A stretch of 64,000 bases of DNA, taken from Cytophagales bacterium. Its GTDB lineage: Bacteria > Bacteroidota > Bacteroidia > Cytophagales > Spirosomataceae. The notes under the pieces were generated by a model. That model did no database searches. It saw only the letters and a program-made list of their open reading frames with translations, and had not been told where the DNA came from. Each line of letters begins with the position of its first letter. The stretch's first letter is position 1. Made by a program: the position numbers and the translations under genes. Of the stretch, positions 24,926 to 34,217 are shown one piece after another. Location of the stretch: the NCBI GenBank assembly GCA_004292855.1, contig RDXN01000062.1:1-64000 (forward strand). The letters are read 5' to 3'.

Positions 24926-25873
24926 ATGTCGCGCTTTCTTTTATTTGGGTTTTTGTTCCTGTTAACGCTCACCTCGCAAGCGCAAAACCGCCGTCGGAAT
25001 GCAGCGTCGGAGCCGGGTAACAATGGCCCTATTCCGGTGGTTACGGCTCCGCAAACGCACCTGCTCGAAAGCCTTGAGTTTAACAGTTCGTTGCTGAATC
25101 AGGCGGTTCGCTACTCGGTTTATCTCCCCCCCGATTATTACACGGCCAATCGGCGGTATCCGGTGGTGTATTTGCTCCATAGCTATGGCGATAATGAAAC
25201 GGGCTGGATTCAATACGGCGAAGTCGACCGGGTGGCCGATGCAGGTATTCGGTCGGGAGAGCTGCCGCCTATGATTATCGTGATTCCCGACGGCGGAAAA
25301 ACGTTCTATATCAATGATTATCAGAGCAAAGTTCGGTACGAAGACATGTTTGTGCAGGAGTTTATGCCGCACATTGACAGGTCGTTTCGGACGCGGGCAA
25401 GCCGGGAGTTTCGGGCCATAACGGGGCCGTCGATGGGGGGCTTCGGGTCGCTCGTACTGGCCATGCACCACCCCGATTTGTTTGCAGCTTGTGCGTCGTT
25501 GAGTGGCTCAGCCCGCACCGACGAGACGTTTGCCGCCATCCCCGACGAGCGGTATGACCAAATCTTCGCACCGGTTTTCAGCGGCCCCGCTAAAGGAAAA
25601 GACCGGCTCACACTCACCTGGAAGCGCAACAGTCCCATTAATCTAGCCCGGTCGGCCCCCGAAGGCGACCTGCGCCGGGTGCGTTGGCTCATCGACTGTG
25701 GCGACGACGACGCCCTTTCGGCAGGCAACGCGATGCTGCACATTGCCCTCACCGAACGCAAGATTCCGCACGAGTACCGCGTCCGCGATGGGGGGCACAC
25801 GTGGGACTACTGGCGGGCGAGCTTGCCCGGAACCCTAAAATTTTTGAGCTGGAGTTTCATGGGTAATGATTAG
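24926..25873 (+). CDS. Secreted esterase D/feruloyl-esterase-like hydrolase
   Basis: A 315-residue exported alpha/beta hydrolase of the esterase family (PF00756). The signal peptide is SRFLLFGFLFLLTLTSQAQ. The core has YPVVYLLHSYGDNETGW (oxyanion side), MIIVIPDGGKTFYIND, the nucleophile Ser in ITGPSMGGFGSLVLAM, the acid in WLIDCGDDD and the His in DGGHTWDYWR. The substrate (an acyl ester or glycan ester) is unknown. Start chosen after the -7 box at 24899. The coaX gene begins ten bases after its stop. Confidence 0.88.
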   Translation: MSRFLLFGFLFLLTLTSQAQNRRRNAASEPGNNGPIPVVTAPQTHLLESLEFNSSLLNQAVRYSVYLPPDYYTANRRYPVVYLLHSYGDNETGWIQYGEVDRVADAGIRSGELPPMIIVIPDGGKTFYINDYQSKVRYEDMFVQEFMPHIDRSFRTRASREFRAITGPSMGGFGSLVLAMHHPDLFAACASLSGSARTDETFAAIPDERYDQIFAPVFSGPAKGKDRLTLTWKRNSPINLARSAPEGDLRRVRWLIDCGDDDALSAGNAMLHIALTERKIPHEYRVRDGGHTWDYWRASLPGTLKFLSWSFMGND

Positions 25874-25882
25874 TATTGCGGC

Positions 25883-26644
25883 ATGACCCTCGCTATCGAC
25901 ACCGGCAATACGGATGCCGTTTTTGGTCTGTTCGACCACGATACCCTCCTTCATACATGGCGGACGCCCTCGCAACCCGTGGCTGCGCCCGCCCATTACG
26001 AAGCCAAATTGCGCCTGTGGCTGCTCGAAGCCAGTGTGCCACTGAGTTCCATTCGGGCAACGTCCCTGTGTAGTGTGGTGCCTTCCCTGACGCCCGTTCT
26101 GCGTACTATGCTGGCCGATTTATTCGGCACGGAACCCGTTGTTGTGGGGCCGGGCGTTTACCCCAAACTGCCGCTGGAAATTCTACGCCCTTCAGAAATT
26201 GGAGCCGATCTGGTGGCCAATGCGATGGCTGCTTACACCCGTTTCAAACGCAACTGCGTAGTGGTCGATTTCGGGACGGCCCTGACGTTCACGACCGTTT
26301 CCGCAACCGGAAAGATGCTCGGCGTAGCCATTGCACCCGGTTTGAAAACTGCCGTTCGTGCCTTGTTTGCCAACACCGCCCAACTCCCCGAAGTACCCCT
26401 CGAACTGCCCACCTCGGCTCTGGGCCAAAATACTGTTCATGCTATTCAGGCGGGCGTGGTGCTGGGCTACGAGGGCCTGGTGCGGTCGATGATTGCCCGC
26501 ATTCGGTCCGAACTCGATGGCGACTGCCTGGCTATCGGTACGGGGGGCCTCGTCCGGGCGATCTCGACCCTGCAAAACGATTTCGACGAAATCATTCCCG
26601 GCCTCACCCTCACTGGAGTCAAGCTCATCGGCGAAACGGTTTAA
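25883..26644 (+). CDS. coaX: Type III pantothenate kinase
   Basis: A 253-residue CoaX enzyme, phosphorylating pantothenate in coenzyme A synthesis. Signatures: the phosphate loop LAIDTGNTDAVFGLF at the N terminus, PSEIGADLVANAMAAY, VVDFGTALTFTTV with the catalytic Asp region, GVAIAPGLKTA and the C-terminal GTGGLVRAI. Length is normal. It ends before a strong bidirectional terminator. Confidence 0.96.
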   Translation: MTLAIDTGNTDAVFGLFDHDTLLHTWRTPSQPVAAPAHYEAKLRLWLLEASVPLSSIRATSLCSVVPSLTPVLRTMLADLFGTEPVVVGPGVYPKLPLEILRPSEIGADLVANAMAAYTRFKRNCVVVDFGTALTFTTVSATGKMLGVAIAPGLKTAVRALFANTAQLPEVPLELPTSALGQNTVHAIQAGVVLGYEGLVRSMIARIRSELDGDCLAIGTGGLVRAISTLQNDFDEIIPGLTLTGVKLIGETV

Positions 26645-26665
26645 ACCACTGCAGGGTTTACGCAA

Positions 26666-26712
26666 AAAGCCGGTAGGGCACCACAGTAAACCCGTGGTGC
26701 CCTACCGGCTTT
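26666..26712. terminator. Bidirectional Rho-independent terminator
   Basis: Perfect 19-base arms at 26666-26684 and 26694-26712 (core gccggtagggcacc) with a nine-base loop. Five A precede and three T follow, so it can stop coaX on the plus strand and the large surface-protein gene ending at 26731 on the minus strand. Confidence 0.9.
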
Positions 26713-26730
26713 CAAGCTACTCCTTACTCC

Positions 26731-29700
26731 TTAATCAATCTTTAGCAGACGGATCGTGTTTGCGCGGGTTGGCGTCGCTGCCCGGAAGAGGAGCGTACCA
26801 CCTGGCTGACGGCTCACGTCGAAGCGGAACCGCTCGACACTGCCCGCCTTGCTGCGCTGTTGCTGACCAACAATGTTGCCACGGGTGTCGGACAGAATCA
26901 CGTCGATAGTTTCGCCTTCGGCACCCGTTACGGCCACCTCAACTAGTCCGTTCGTGATTGGGTTACCGCCAACCGCCTGCACACCAATCGGAGCCAACGT
27001 CTCGGTTGCGATCCGGCCACTCGCCGACGATGCGCTGATGGTAATCGTCAGTGTGCCACTTGCCGATTGACCCGCCGTTGCCGTACCACTCGTGCTTGTA
27101 CCTGACGTACTGGTTGTGCTTGTGCCGGAGGTAGCCGTACTGCTCGTTCCGGCGTTGCTCGCTCGTATGACAACCGAACTACTACCCGCCGTTGTCGGCG
27201 TCCCGGATATGGCCCCTGTTGCCGCGTTTATACTTAAACCTGCCGGTAGACCCGTCGCGGCATAGGTGAGCGTTTGCCCGGTTGCGCCTGTGAAGGCCCC
27301 TGTTGGCAGAGTATAACTAAACGCCCGGCCTACCGTACCCGTTGTGGATACCAGCGAGCCGCTGAACACCGGTGCTGTACCCGTCGTAGCAGTTCCGGTC
27401 GTACCAGTCGTGCTTGTGCCCGACGTTGCCGTAGTACTTGTGCCGCTCGTTGCAGTCGTACTGGTGCCCGACGTTGCCGTGGTACTTGTACCTGATGTAG
27501 CCGTTGTACTGGTTCCACTCGTCGCGGTCGTACTCGTACCGCTCGATGTTGAACTGCTGATACCAATACCCAGCAATGCGCTCGCCGACTGACCACCTGG
27601 GTTCGTGGCAAAGATCACCACCTGACTGTTACCGGCCTGGGTGGGTGTTCCGTTAATTGAACCATTGCCCGAATTGACGGTAAGACCCTGCGGCACTCCC
27701 GACGCATTGTAACTGAGCGACTGACCGCCCGACGCGAAGGCTCCTGTTGGCAGGGTGTAACTGAAGGTTTGTCCAACTACCCCGGAGACGGACCCTAGCG
27801 TGCCGCTAAATGTCGGTGAAGTTCCGGTGCCACTCGTGCCGGTTGTACTCGTCCCGCTCGTCACCGAACTGTTAATAAGAATGCCCAACGTACCCGTGAA
27901 GGTTTGGATACCCGTTGTTCCGGTTGTGCTTGTGCCCCCCGTTCCGGTGCTGCTCGTACCCGTCGTACTGGTTCCGGTTGTTGATGTTCCTGTCGTGCTC
28001 GTGCCCGTTGTACTGGTTCCTGTCGTGCTCGTGCCAGTCGTTGACGTACCCGTTGTTGACGTTCCGGTGGTGCTAGTGCCCGTAGTCGACGTGCCACCCG
28101 TACCCGTGCCCGACGTGCCGGTTGTTGACGTACCCGACGTTACCGTGCTGCTTATTCCTGAGCTAGTCGCCGTGATGATAACGGTGTTACTGCCCGCCGT
28201 GCTTGGTGTGCCGGTAATAGCACCCGTGCCACGATTGATCGTCAAACCTGTCGGCAAGCCGGTCGCTGCGTAGGTCAGTGTTTGACCGGTCGGGGTGGTA
28301 AAGGCCGTTGTCGGAAGCGCGTACGTAAACGACTGCCCGACGGTTCCGGTTGTGGACCCTAATGTGCCGTTGAAAGCCGTGAGGGTGTTACTGGTTCCGC
28401 CCGTTCCGGTCCCACTCGTGCTGGTGGTACTGCTACCGCTCGTAGCCGAGGTGGTTATCAGGATACCTAAACTAGCGGTGAAGGTTTGCACACCAGTCGT
28501 ACCTGTTGTGCTGGTTCCGCCTGTTCCGGTGCCCGACGTTCCCGTCGTACTGGTTCCAGTCGTTGACGTACCTGTAGTCGAGGTTCCCGTCGTACTGGTT
28601 CCGGTTGTGCTTGTACCTGTGGTCGAAGTGCCGGTTGTTGAGGTTCCTGTCGTACTCGTGCCGGTTGTACTGGTTCCTGTGGTTGATGTTCCACCCGACG
28701 TTGTTCCCGAACTTGTAGCCGTGATAATCACCGTACTATTGCTGGTGGCCGTAGGCGTACCCGTGATAGCACCCGTCGTTGGGTTGATGCTCAGGCCCGT
28801 AGGCAAACCCGAAGCGGCATAGGTGAATGTTTGTCCTGTCGGGCGTGTGAAGGCCGTTCCGGGCAGCGAATAGCTAAATGCCTGTCCTACAACGCCTGTT
28901 GTGGACCCTAACGTACCATTGAACGGCGTTTGTCCTGTGCCCGTAATACCAGTTCCGCTCGTACCTGTTGTGCTGGTGCAAAACGAAACGATGTCGAACG
29001 TAAACACCGAGATGTTGCCTCCCTGAACAGCCGTAATCACAACAGGCTTGGGATCGGTGCGGAGACCAGTCTCAACCGTGCCGCTGTTGCTCGTCTGGCT
29101 GCTGCGCGTGATACCCGGAGCCGTAAATGTGATCGGCGTGTTGTCGCCCCCGGTTGTATTGAACGTAATTGCACCCGTTTGGCAATTGTAGGTGGGCTGC
29201 GTCACGTTAAACGCGGTGCCAGTTCCGCCCGTAGCCGAGTTAACACCAATAAAAAACTGACCACTCACCGACTGCCCGCTGGGGTCGGTTGCGGTTAGCA
29301 GAATCGTGCTAACCCCTGTTGCGGTCGGTGTGCCGTAAACGGTTCCGGTTGTGGGGTCCACGATAACGCCGTTGGGCAGTCCGGTTGCCGAGTAGATCAA
29401 AGTCTGTCCTTCGGGGTCGGTAAAAGCCCCCGTTGGGATGTAATAGAAAAACTGTTGTCCCTGTCGATAGGTGGCTGCGGTTAAGCCCCCGCTATAAACT
29501 GGTGCCCGGTTGGAGGGGGTTGCACAAAAAGACGCTAAATCGAAGGTGTAGCTAGTGCTGTTGCCGTTTTGGGTGGCCGTAATCACGATGGGTTTGGGGT
29601 CTGAGCGCAGGCCCCCTTCAACGGTGCCGTTGTTGCTGTTCATGTCGGAACGGGTAACGCCCGCAGCCGAATACATGATGGGCGAGCCATCGCCCCCGTT

Positions 29701-29859
29701 GGTGTTAAACGTGATGGCCCCTGTAGAGCAATTGTAGGTTGGTTGCGACAGTGTGAGAGTACCCTGAGCAAACGTATGTTGCCAGAGCTGACCAACCAAG
29801 AACAGTGTCAATGTGCAAAGCCACAGCCTTGCAACTGGCATTCTGATGTTCCTGACCAT
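26731..29859 (-). CDS. Large secreted Ig-like (He_PIG) repeat protein with T9SS-type tail
   Basis: A 1042-residue exported surface protein. A signal peptide is followed by two related modules (residues about 35-112 and 220-293; QPTYNCSTGAITFNT, RSDPKPIVITA, TFDLASFC). At least five putative Ig/cadherin-like He_PIG domains follow, each with FSYTLPTGAF and GLPxGLxxNxxTGxIxGTPT. The domains are joined by Thr/Ser/Gly linkers made of GTSTT or GTSTTATS units. The last 90 residues (NPITNGLVEVAVTGAEGE, VERFRFDVSRQPGGTLLFRA, IRLLKID) resemble a type A C-terminal sorting domain of the type IX secretion system. Expected on the cell surface, for adhesion or matrix binding; ligand unknown. Confidence 0.82.
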   Translation of the reverse strand: MVRNIRMPVARLWLCTLTLFLVGQLWQHTFAQGTLTLSQPTYNCSTGAITFNTNGGDGSPIMYSAAGVTRSDMNSNNGTVEGGLRSDPKPIVITATQNGNSTSYTFDLASFCATPSNRAPVYSGGLTAATYRQGQQFFYYIPTGAFTDPEGQTLIYSATGLPNGVIVDPTTGTVYGTPTATGVSTILLTATDPSGQSVSGQFFIGVNSATGGTGTAFNVTQPTYNCQTGAITFNTTGGDNTPITFTAPGITRSSQTSNSGTVETGLRTDPKPVVITAVQGGNISVFTFDIVSFCTSTTGTSGTGITGTGQTPFNGTLGSTTGVVGQAFSYSLPGTAFTRPTGQTFTYAASGLPTGLSINPTTGAITGTPTATSNSTVIITATSSGTTSGGTSTTGTSTTGTSTTGTSTTGTSTTGTSTTGTSTTGTSTTGTSTTGTSTTGTSGTGTGGTSTTGTTGVQTFTASLGILITTSATSGSSTTSTSGTGTGGTSNTLTAFNGTLGSTTGTVGQSFTYALPTTAFTTPTGQTLTYAATGLPTGLTINRGTGAITGTPSTAGSNTVIITATSSGISSTVTSGTSTTGTSGTGTGGTSTTGTSTTGTSTTGTSTTGTSTTGTSTTGTSTTGTSTTGTSTTGTSSTGTGGTSTTGTTGIQTFTGTLGILINSSVTSGTSTTGTSGTGTSPTFSGTLGSVSGVVGQTFSYTLPTGAFASGGQSLSYNASGVPQGLTVNSGNGSINGTPTQAGNSQVVIFATNPGGQSASALLGIGISSSTSSGTSTTATSGTSTTATSGTSTTATSGTSTTATSGTSTTATSGTSTTGTTGTATTGTAPVFSGSLVSTTGTVGRAFSYTLPTGAFTGATGQTLTYAATGLPAGLSINAATGAISGTPTTAGSSSVVIRASNAGTSSTATSGTSTTSTSGTSTSGTATAGQSASGTLTITISASSASGRIATETLAPIGVQAVGGNPITNGLVEVAVTGAEGETIDVILSDTRGNIVGQQQRSKAGSVERFRFDVSRQPGGTLLFRAATPTRANTIRLLKID
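27955..28097 (-). repeat. 15-bp tandem coding repeat, GTSTT units (block 1)
   Basis: In-frame tandem 15-base units encode GTSTT about nine times in a linker of the surface protein. Third-position changes break perfect DNA identity, so the amino-acid pattern is better kept than the DNA. Confidence 0.8.
28541..28695 (-). repeat. 15-bp tandem coding repeat, GTSTT units (block 2)
   Basis: A second linker of about ten GTSTT units with the same synonymous variation. The two blocks are flanked by nearly identical He_PIG domains, which points to domain duplication. A related GTSTTATS block lies at about 27395-27545. Confidence 0.8.
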
Positions 29860-29905
29860 AATAAGCTGAGTAAATGTGTTGAAAATAGTTTTGTTGTGGT
29901 TGCTA

Positions 29906-29931
29906 AGAAGCGATTAACTCAAATCGCTTCT
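29906..29931. promoter_or_regulatory. Perfect hairpin upstream of the surface-protein gene
   Basis: Ten-base arms agaagcgatt and aatcgcttct (29906-29915, 29922-29931) with a six-base loop, 46 bases upstream of the surface-protein start. It may be an operator or leader hairpin. Elsewhere in the 297-base gap 29860-30156 I see only the terminator at 30097-30126 and no exact -7 box. Confidence 0.45.
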
Positions 29932-30096
29932 AATATGAATTGTTAGGAAATCGGGCAAGCCGAAAGCGCGCTCGGGACGCGCCACGCAGAGGCAGAATCA
30001 CTTTATTGACTGCAATATGAAATCAATGTCTATCAAACAAGTATAAAATAGAGCGAGCGGCCAGAAAGTGTTTGAACGGGACATTTAGTGCATAAA

Positions 30097-30126
30097 AAAC
30101 CCCTGCCTTTCTAAAGGCAGGGGTTT
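30097..30126 (-). terminator. Rho-independent terminator after thrA
   Basis: Arms of 14 bases (30097-30110 and 30113-30126, core cccctgcc) are perfect complements with a minimal loop. On the minus strand it is followed by a T run (TTTTATG), placing it 31 bases after the thrA stop. Confidence 0.8.
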
Positions 30127-30156
30127 GAAAAAACAGATTGGACTGATGGATTGACC

Positions 30157-32628
30157 TCACCCCAAATAACTACCAATACTGACCATGTCGGCAAACACGC
30201 CCGACGCCGTGACCTCGGCTCCCGCGCCGGGGCCTTTGATGACTAATGGCCGCTCTTTGTAGCGTTCGGTAATGAACGAGATGATGTTGTCGGCCCCCGA
30301 TAGCGTGTAGAACGGGTGGTCGGGACCCACTGTGCGGAGTTCAATGGTCACTTTGCCGTTCTCGAAGGTGGCTACGTAGCGGAGCTTTTCGCCGTTCGCG
30401 TCGGCTTCGGTCAGGAGGTTTTCAAAGTAGGCGTTGTCCGCTTCGAGTTGGTCGAAAAAGGCCGGAATCGTGGGTGCGTCGAGGCAGGCTTGCGGGAGCA
30501 GGTTGTTAATCGTTACGTCGGAGGGTTCGAGGGCGAAACCGGCCTCGCGGGCCAGAATCAGGATTTTCCGGCCTACGTCCTGTCCGCTCAAATCGTCGCG
30601 GGGGTCGGGTTCGGTGTAGCCCTTTTCTTTGGCCTCCCGCACGACATCGACAAACTTGGTCCCGCTACGAAAATTGTTGAAAATGTAGGACAGCGTTCCC
30701 GACAGAATGGCTTCGATCTTGATAAACCGGTCGCCCGCCGTCATCAAGCCCTGAATCGTATTGATGATGGGCAGACCCGCCCCCACGTTAGTTTCGTAAA
30801 GGAACTTCACACCCCGGTTCAGAGCCGTGCGCTGCAACCGCCGATACTCGGCATAGCTCCCCGAATTGGCCACCTTGTTGGGCGTCACGACCGACACGTT
30901 GGCGTCGAGCAGGGTATCGTAGAACTGCACGATGTCTTTGTCGGACGTGCAGTCGATAAAGACTGAGTTGGGCAGGTTATAGGATTTGATCTTTTCCACA
31001 AAGGCGGGCAACGAGGTCGTTACACCTTCGCTATGTTGCCGTTCCGTCCACGAATCGAGGTCAATACCTTTGGGATCGAGCAGCATCTTTTTGGTGTTCG
31101 ACACGCCCACCACGCAAATTCGGAGCATTTTCTCATTGCGCAGGTAATCGTACTGATTCCGAATTTGGGTCAACAACGTCTTGCCAATCAGCCCCGTACC
31201 AACCATAAATACGTTGAGCATCCGGGCTTCCGACTGGAAAAATACGTTGTGGAGGGCGTTGAGGGCCTTCGAGATATTTGTCTTGGCAATCACAATCGAG
31301 ATGTTGATCTCCGACGAACCCTGCGCCACCGCCACGATGTTGACCCCGTTTTTACCCAACACCGAAAACAGTTTGCCGGCAATACCCGACGATTTACGCA
31401 TTCCCTCGCCCACCGTCGCGATAATCGACAGGTCGCGCTCGATGCTGATATTGTCGACGTGACCGCTCGCGATGTCGGCGGCAAACTCCTCGTCCAGAAT
31501 GGTCTTCACGCGGTCGGCGGAGCGCGGGTCGATGGCGAAGCAGATGGAGTGTTCCGACGAGGCCTGCGAAATCAGAATGACGTTGATTTTGTGGGTTGCC
31601 AATATCCCGAATAGCTTAGCCGACACCCCGGCCACGCCCACCATACCCGACCCCTGCACGTTGACGAGCGCGATGTCGTCGATGCTCGAAATACCCGTGA
31701 TCGTGTACTGCCGACGGTCGGCGGTGCGGCTCACGAGCGTACCCGCGTGGGCGGGGTTGAACGTGTTCAAGACCCGAATCGGAATGTTGCGGGCAAAGGC
31801 CGGTTGCAGGCTCGGCGGGTAAATGACCTTTGCGCCGAAGTGGCTCAACTCCATCGCTTCGGCGTAGGTGATGGTCGGGATGTTGAACGCGTTGGTCACC
31901 TTGCGCGGGTCGGCGGTCATCATCCCATCCACGTCGGTCCAGATTTCGATCAGGTCGGCGTCGAGTGCTGCGCCCACGATGCTCGCCGTGTAGTCGGACC
32001 CACCGCGACCGAGCGTGGTGGTCTCGCCTTTTTCGGTCGACCCGATAAAGCCCGTAACCAGTTCGATGCTATTGGAGTTGGCGAAATAATCGCGAATGAG
32101 TTGGTTGGTCAGGGTGTAGTTCACCTCGGCCTGACCAAAATTCGCGTCGGTCTTGATCAGGTTGCGGGCGTCGCAAAACCGGGCCGATAACCCACGCGAC
32201 CGGATGCACTCCGACAACACCAGCGTCGAGAGCCGTTCGCCAAAGCTCGTGATCAAGTCGTGCGTGCGGGCCGAGAGTTCGCGGATGAGCGACACCCCGC
32301 GCAATAGGTCTTCGAGTTCGTTGATAACACCCCGGATGTTGGCAAACACCTTGCTCTGCTCTTTGACCGGAATAATAGCCTTGACCACGTTGAAATGGCG
32401 GTCTTCGATGCGCCGGACCAGATCGAGATAGTCGAGGTTGGCGTTGGCGGCCATGCGGCCAATTTCGATCAGTTGGTTGGTCACGCCCCCCATCGCCGAA
32501 AACACTACGGCAATGGTGCGGCCCTCGGTCGTCTCGGTTCCGCGCGACGCGTTGTCGATAATCTGGATAACCTGCTTGATGCTCTCAACCGAGCCTACGG
32601 ACGTGCCGCCAAACTTAAGAACGTTCAT
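30157..32628 (-). CDS. thrA: Bifunctional aspartate kinase / homoserine dehydrogenase
   Basis: An 823-residue enzyme for the first and third steps of threonine and methionine synthesis. The kinase domain starts with NVLKFGGTSVGSVESI and has FGERLSTLVLSE, GRGGSDYTASIV and ELSHFGAKVIYP. Two ACT domains follow (about 310-460; VAGVSAKLFGILATHKINVILISQASSE and KLFSVLGKNGVNIVAVAQ in pattern). The dehydrogenase domain starts at VFMVGTGLIGKTLL and contains SVVTPNKVANSG, YETNVGAGLPIINT and ILSGTLSYIFNNF. The ATG at 32628 is chosen over an earlier in-frame codon at 32682 because it sits just before the first kinase strand. Confidence 0.96.
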   Translation of the reverse strand: MNVLKFGGTSVGSVESIKQVIQIIDNASRGTETTEGRTIAVVFSAMGGVTNQLIEIGRMAANANLDYLDLVRRIEDRHFNVVKAIIPVKEQSKVFANIRGVINELEDLLRGVSLIRELSARTHDLITSFGERLSTLVLSECIRSRGLSARFCDARNLIKTDANFGQAEVNYTLTNQLIRDYFANSNSIELVTGFIGSTEKGETTTLGRGGSDYTASIVGAALDADLIEIWTDVDGMMTADPRKVTNAFNIPTITYAEAMELSHFGAKVIYPPSLQPAFARNIPIRVLNTFNPAHAGTLVSRTADRRQYTITGISSIDDIALVNVQGSGMVGVAGVSAKLFGILATHKINVILISQASSEHSICFAIDPRSADRVKTILDEEFAADIASGHVDNISIERDLSIIATVGEGMRKSSGIAGKLFSVLGKNGVNIVAVAQGSSEINISIVIAKTNISKALNALHNVFFQSEARMLNVFMVGTGLIGKTLLTQIRNQYDYLRNEKMLRICVVGVSNTKKMLLDPKGIDLDSWTERQHSEGVTTSLPAFVEKIKSYNLPNSVFIDCTSDKDIVQFYDTLLDANVSVVTPNKVANSGSYAEYRRLQRTALNRGVKFLYETNVGAGLPIINTIQGLMTAGDRFIKIEAILSGTLSYIFNNFRSGTKFVDVVREAKEKGYTEPDPRDDLSGQDVGRKILILAREAGFALEPSDVTINNLLPQACLDAPTIPAFFDQLEADNAYFENLLTEADANGEKLRYVATFENGKVTIELRTVGPDHPFYTLSGADNIISFITERYKERPLVIKGPGAGAEVTASGVFADMVSIGSYLG

Positions 32629-32697
32629 GAATGCAATGAGTGAGTGACGGTCCGGCGTTCCGGTGAGTGACAAACGTTTCACTCAATAACCATGCCC

Positions 32698-32705
32698 CAA
32701 AGATA
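32698..32705 (-). promoter_or_regulatory. -7 promoter box of thrA
   Basis: On the minus strand TATCTTTG followed by GGGG is an exact TAnnTTTG match, 69 bases before the thrA ATG. Between them the leader carries three copies of GAGTGA or its complement TCACTC, one pair forming a six-base stem (32667-32686). Confidence 0.55.
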
Positions 32706-32778
32706 GCCAAACGGCCTGTTATGCCCCTTTCGCGTCGGTAACTTTTCGGAACTCTTCGGGCAAGCGTAGATCAATGTA

Positions 32779-33282
32779 TTAGCCCGCTGCGCCTAACTCG
32801 CCCAACCATACGCCGATAGCGAACACAATACCGCCCCCGATAATGACCTGCACAATGGTGGTTAGCAACGGCGTTTTCATGTATCGATAGCGAATGTAGG
32901 CAATGGCTAACAGTTCGATAATTACCACCCCATACGCCAGTTTTAGGGCCAGATCGAGCGACTGGATCATAAATGGCAACGTGTGCAACATCCCGCCTAG
33001 CACCGTTGCCGCGCCCGTTATCACCCCTCTTGCGAGGGGTTTTCCCCGACCCGTTACGGTGCCATCGTCGGAGAGGGCCTCAGCCAGGCCCATGCTGATA
33101 CCTGCCCCAATGGATGCCGCCAAACCCACAAAAAAAGCCGATTGGGTGCTTTTAGAGAGTTCAGCAGCGGCAAACAACGGGGCTAATGTCGATACGGAGC
33201 CGTCCATAAGGCCCAACAAAGCGGGTTGAACGGTGCTGAGAACAAAGGCGGAGTCGGGGGGTGTTTTTTCTTCGGGAGTCAT
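32779..33282 (-). CDS. VIT1/CCC1 family iron/manganese transporter-like membrane protein
   Basis: A 167-residue membrane protein of the VIT family: [47 protein letters not shown], then [19 protein letters not shown] and two C-terminal helices. Relatives move iron or manganese out of the cytosol. The ATG at 33282 overlaps the murI stop codon by one base (TAATG), so translation is probably coupled. A longer in-frame extension upstream lies within murI and was rejected. Confidence 0.85.
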   Translation of the reverse strand: MTPEEKTPPDSAFVLSTVQPALLGLMDGSVSTLAPLFAAAELSKSTQSAFFVGLAASIGAGISMGLAEALSDDGTVTGRGKPLARGVITGAATVLGGMLHTLPFMIQSLDLALKLAYGVVIIELLAIAYIRYRYMKTPLLTTIVQVIIGGGIVFAIGVWLGELGAAG

Positions 33283-34127
33283 TACAGAGACAAATGTACT
33301 GCGCTTACCGTTTCTCCCCAGAATGGAGACGCCTGTCGGCTGAAATCGTCGGCGGAGTCGGTGGTCAGGAATTGGCGTTGGCCGGTTTGCGTGCATTGGC
33401 GGGCTAACGCGGGGTGGCGAGTCAGATAGTCGGACAGGCTGCGGGCAACGATCTCGCCCTGACTTAGAATCGTGACGTGCTCGGGCGTGTATTGCCTGAT
33501 CTTAGGCAACAACAACGGGTAGTGTGTGCAAGCCAGCAGGATGGTGTCGATTTCGGGCGACTGCCCCAACAGCCTATTTAGGTGTTGTTGCACGAAATAA
33601 TCGGCACCGTGGCGGGCGTGTTCGCCATTCTCGATCAGGGGTACCCACATGGGGCAAGGTTCCTGAAACACGTTCAGATGAGGAAAAAACTTCTCCAGTT
33701 CAACGACATACGATTCCGACAGAACGGTCCCCCTCGTGGCCAGAATGCCCACATGGCCGGTCTTCGAGTAGTTGCCCAACACTTCGGTCGTGGGGCGGAT
33801 AACGCCCAACACGCGCCGGGTAGGGCCGTCTGTCGGGGCATCGGGCGAGGCCGGAAATAGCCGGGGCAGATCAAGTTGCTGAATGTTGCGCAGGGCTTTG
33901 GCCGAGGCCGTGTTGCAGGCCAATACCACCAACGGACACCCCAGCGCAAAGAGTTTTTGTACACATTCGAGCGTGTACTGATACACCGTCTCGAACGAGC
34001 GTGTGCCGTAGGGCGTACGGGCATTGTCGCCCAGATACACATAATCGTACTGGGGTAGTTCACGCACAATTTCGCGCATGACCGTTAGGCCACCATAACC
34101 CGAATCGAAAATACCAATAGGTTGCAT
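33282..34127 (-). CDS. murI: Glutamate racemase
   Basis: A 281-residue racemase making D-glutamate for peptidoglycan. Motifs: [18 protein letters not shown] with the conserved Asp-Ser, [11 protein letters not shown], the first catalytic Cys in [11 protein letters not shown], the second in [14 protein letters not shown]. The ATG at 34127 begins directly at the first strand (MQPIGIF). It is first in a pair with the VIT gene. Confidence 0.95.
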   Translation of the reverse strand: MQPIGIFDSGYGGLTVMREIVRELPQYDYVYLGDNARTPYGTRSFETVYQYTLECVQKLFALGCPLVVLACNTASAKALRNIQQLDLPRLFPASPDAPTDGPTRRVLGVIRPTTEVLGNYSKTGHVGILATRGTVLSESYVVELEKFFPHLNVFQEPCPMWVPLIENGEHARHGADYFVQQHLNRLLGQSPEIDTILLACTHYPLLLPKIRQYTPEHVTILSQGEIVARSLSDYLTRHPALARQCTQTGQRQFLTTDSADDFSRQASPFWGETVSAVHLSL

Positions 34128-34217
34128 CTGGTGAAACAACAAAAAATTAGGCACATTATTTGCGAACGGGTTAATTACAACCCACTTTTGTTCCAATTAC
34201 AGCCCCAACCCCACGTT

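Noticed and set aside
27344-28822. Long plus-strand open frames rich in Val-Pro repeats
   Set aside because: They are the complement of the GTSTT coding repeats of the minus-strand surface protein; the repeat keeps several frames open by base composition.
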